From positions 1-6,995 of the forward strand of contig CATMNW010000131.1 of NCBI GenBank assembly GCA_950071875.1: a DNA stretch of 6,995 nt. The letters run 5' to 3'. Each line of letters begins with the position of its first letter. The stretch's first letter is position 1. The notes below the pieces were generated by a model. It was not told the origin of the DNA and did not search any database. It saw nothing but the letters and a program-made list of their open reading frames with translations. The DNA is from an uncultured Erythrobacteraceae bacterium. Its GTDB lineage: Bacteria; Pseudomonadota; Alphaproteobacteria; Sphingomonadales; Sphingomonadaceae. This document shows positions 6,745 to 6,995 of this stretch, piece by piece. The position numbers were made by a program, and so were the translations under genes.

Positions 6745-6995
6745 ATGAAGAACCGGAAATTTCTGTCCGCCGTGGTGGCGGGTACCATGCTGGCTTCATC
6801 CGGGGCCGCGCAGGCTCCTGCAGCAAATGCCCCATCATCGAGCGCGATCGAAGAAAGTCCGGCATCTCCTGCGCCTGTCACGAGGGTCATAACTCTGGAA
6901 GAACTCGGGCTTGAGAACGGCTTCGAGATCGAAGGCCTTTCCGGAGCGCGAACCCTGTATTTCCCGTTGCCGGCTGCGGCAGGGGCAGATGATTT
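6745..6995 (+). CDS. Exported protein, N-terminal fragment, probably BcsB-like cellulose synthase subunit
   Basis: Only the first 83 codons are present; the frame is open at the window edge. The protein starts MKNRKF, followed by a hydrophobic stretch (about 7-17) and a likely signal peptidase site near SSGAAQA (18-24). A low-complexity Ala/Pro/Ser linker runs to about residue 45. The first ordered piece is RVITLEELGLENGFEIEGL (47-65), then SGARTLYFPLP. A short strand, 'LxxLG', 'GxxxxGxxG' and a 'FxxP' strand is how the mature N-terminus of BcsB proteins commonly begins. BcsB is the periplasmic, membrane-anchored partner of cellulose synthase BcsA, which is activated by cyclic di-GMP. The match is from memory of the family and covers about 40 residues, so another secreted polysaccharide protein is possible. 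Neighbouring bcsA would be expected just beyond the window. It shares its control region with the divergent hybrid kinase. Confidence 0.55.
   Translation, partial: MKNRKFLSAVVAGTMLASSGAAQAPAANAPSSSAIEESPASPAPVTRVITLEELGLENGFEIEGLSGARTLYFPLPAAAGADD

Noticed and set aside
1..6995. CRISPR arrays, insertion sequences, toxin-antitoxin or phage genes
   Set aside because: No regularly spaced repeats, transposase motifs, terminal inverted repeats or small paired ORFs of that kind are visible.

Overview
The window reads as a moderately GC-rich alphaproteobacterial chromosome segment. The family mix and protein style fit Sphingomonadales, perhaps Erythrobacteraceae: a large outer-membrane TonB-dependent receptor with the 'VTAQR...LQEVPIAVSAF' plug start, a multi-PAS hybrid kinase, and a compact queuosine-precursor transporter. 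That placement is inference from style; there is no rRNA or other marker here.

Layout, left to right. Bases 1-208 are a non-coding leader. It carries an excellent LacI/PurR-type palindrome (125-140), an overlapping 8-bp inverted repeat (109-131) and a strong ribosome binding site. Bases 209-3142 (+) encode a 977-residue TonB-dependent receptor, followed by a clear intrinsic terminator (3172-3203). Bases 3207-3932 (-) encode a YhhQ/VUT-family queuosine precursor transporter that converges on the receptor. A complete tRNA-Arg(UCU) with encoded CCA lies on the plus strand at 3995-4071, behind a plausible promoter with a GC-rich discriminator. Bases 4131-6536 (-) encode an 801-residue hybrid histidine kinase (TM-PAS-PAS-HisKA-HATPase-REC-HPt) that holds a whole phosphorelay in one chain. 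A 208-bp divergent intergenic region follows. At 6745 (+) begins an exported protein, cut by the window edge, whose first folded stretch resembles the cellulose synthase subunit BcsB.

How the parts may work together. The receptor is probably a separately regulated transcription unit for uptake of an unknown substrate; the LacI-like operator hints at control by a sugar or similar small effector. The transporter and the tRNA are housekeeping genes and do not form an obvious system, because queuosine is not made in tRNA-Arg. The kinase and the BcsB-like gene are divergently transcribed from one short region, so a signalling link to exopolysaccharide output is possible but unproven.

I did not find convincing evidence of an undescribed system. 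The observations most worth checking are the receptor operator cluster, the divergent kinase/BcsB-like control region with a 33-codon upstream ORF, and the five cysteine pairs of the receptor.
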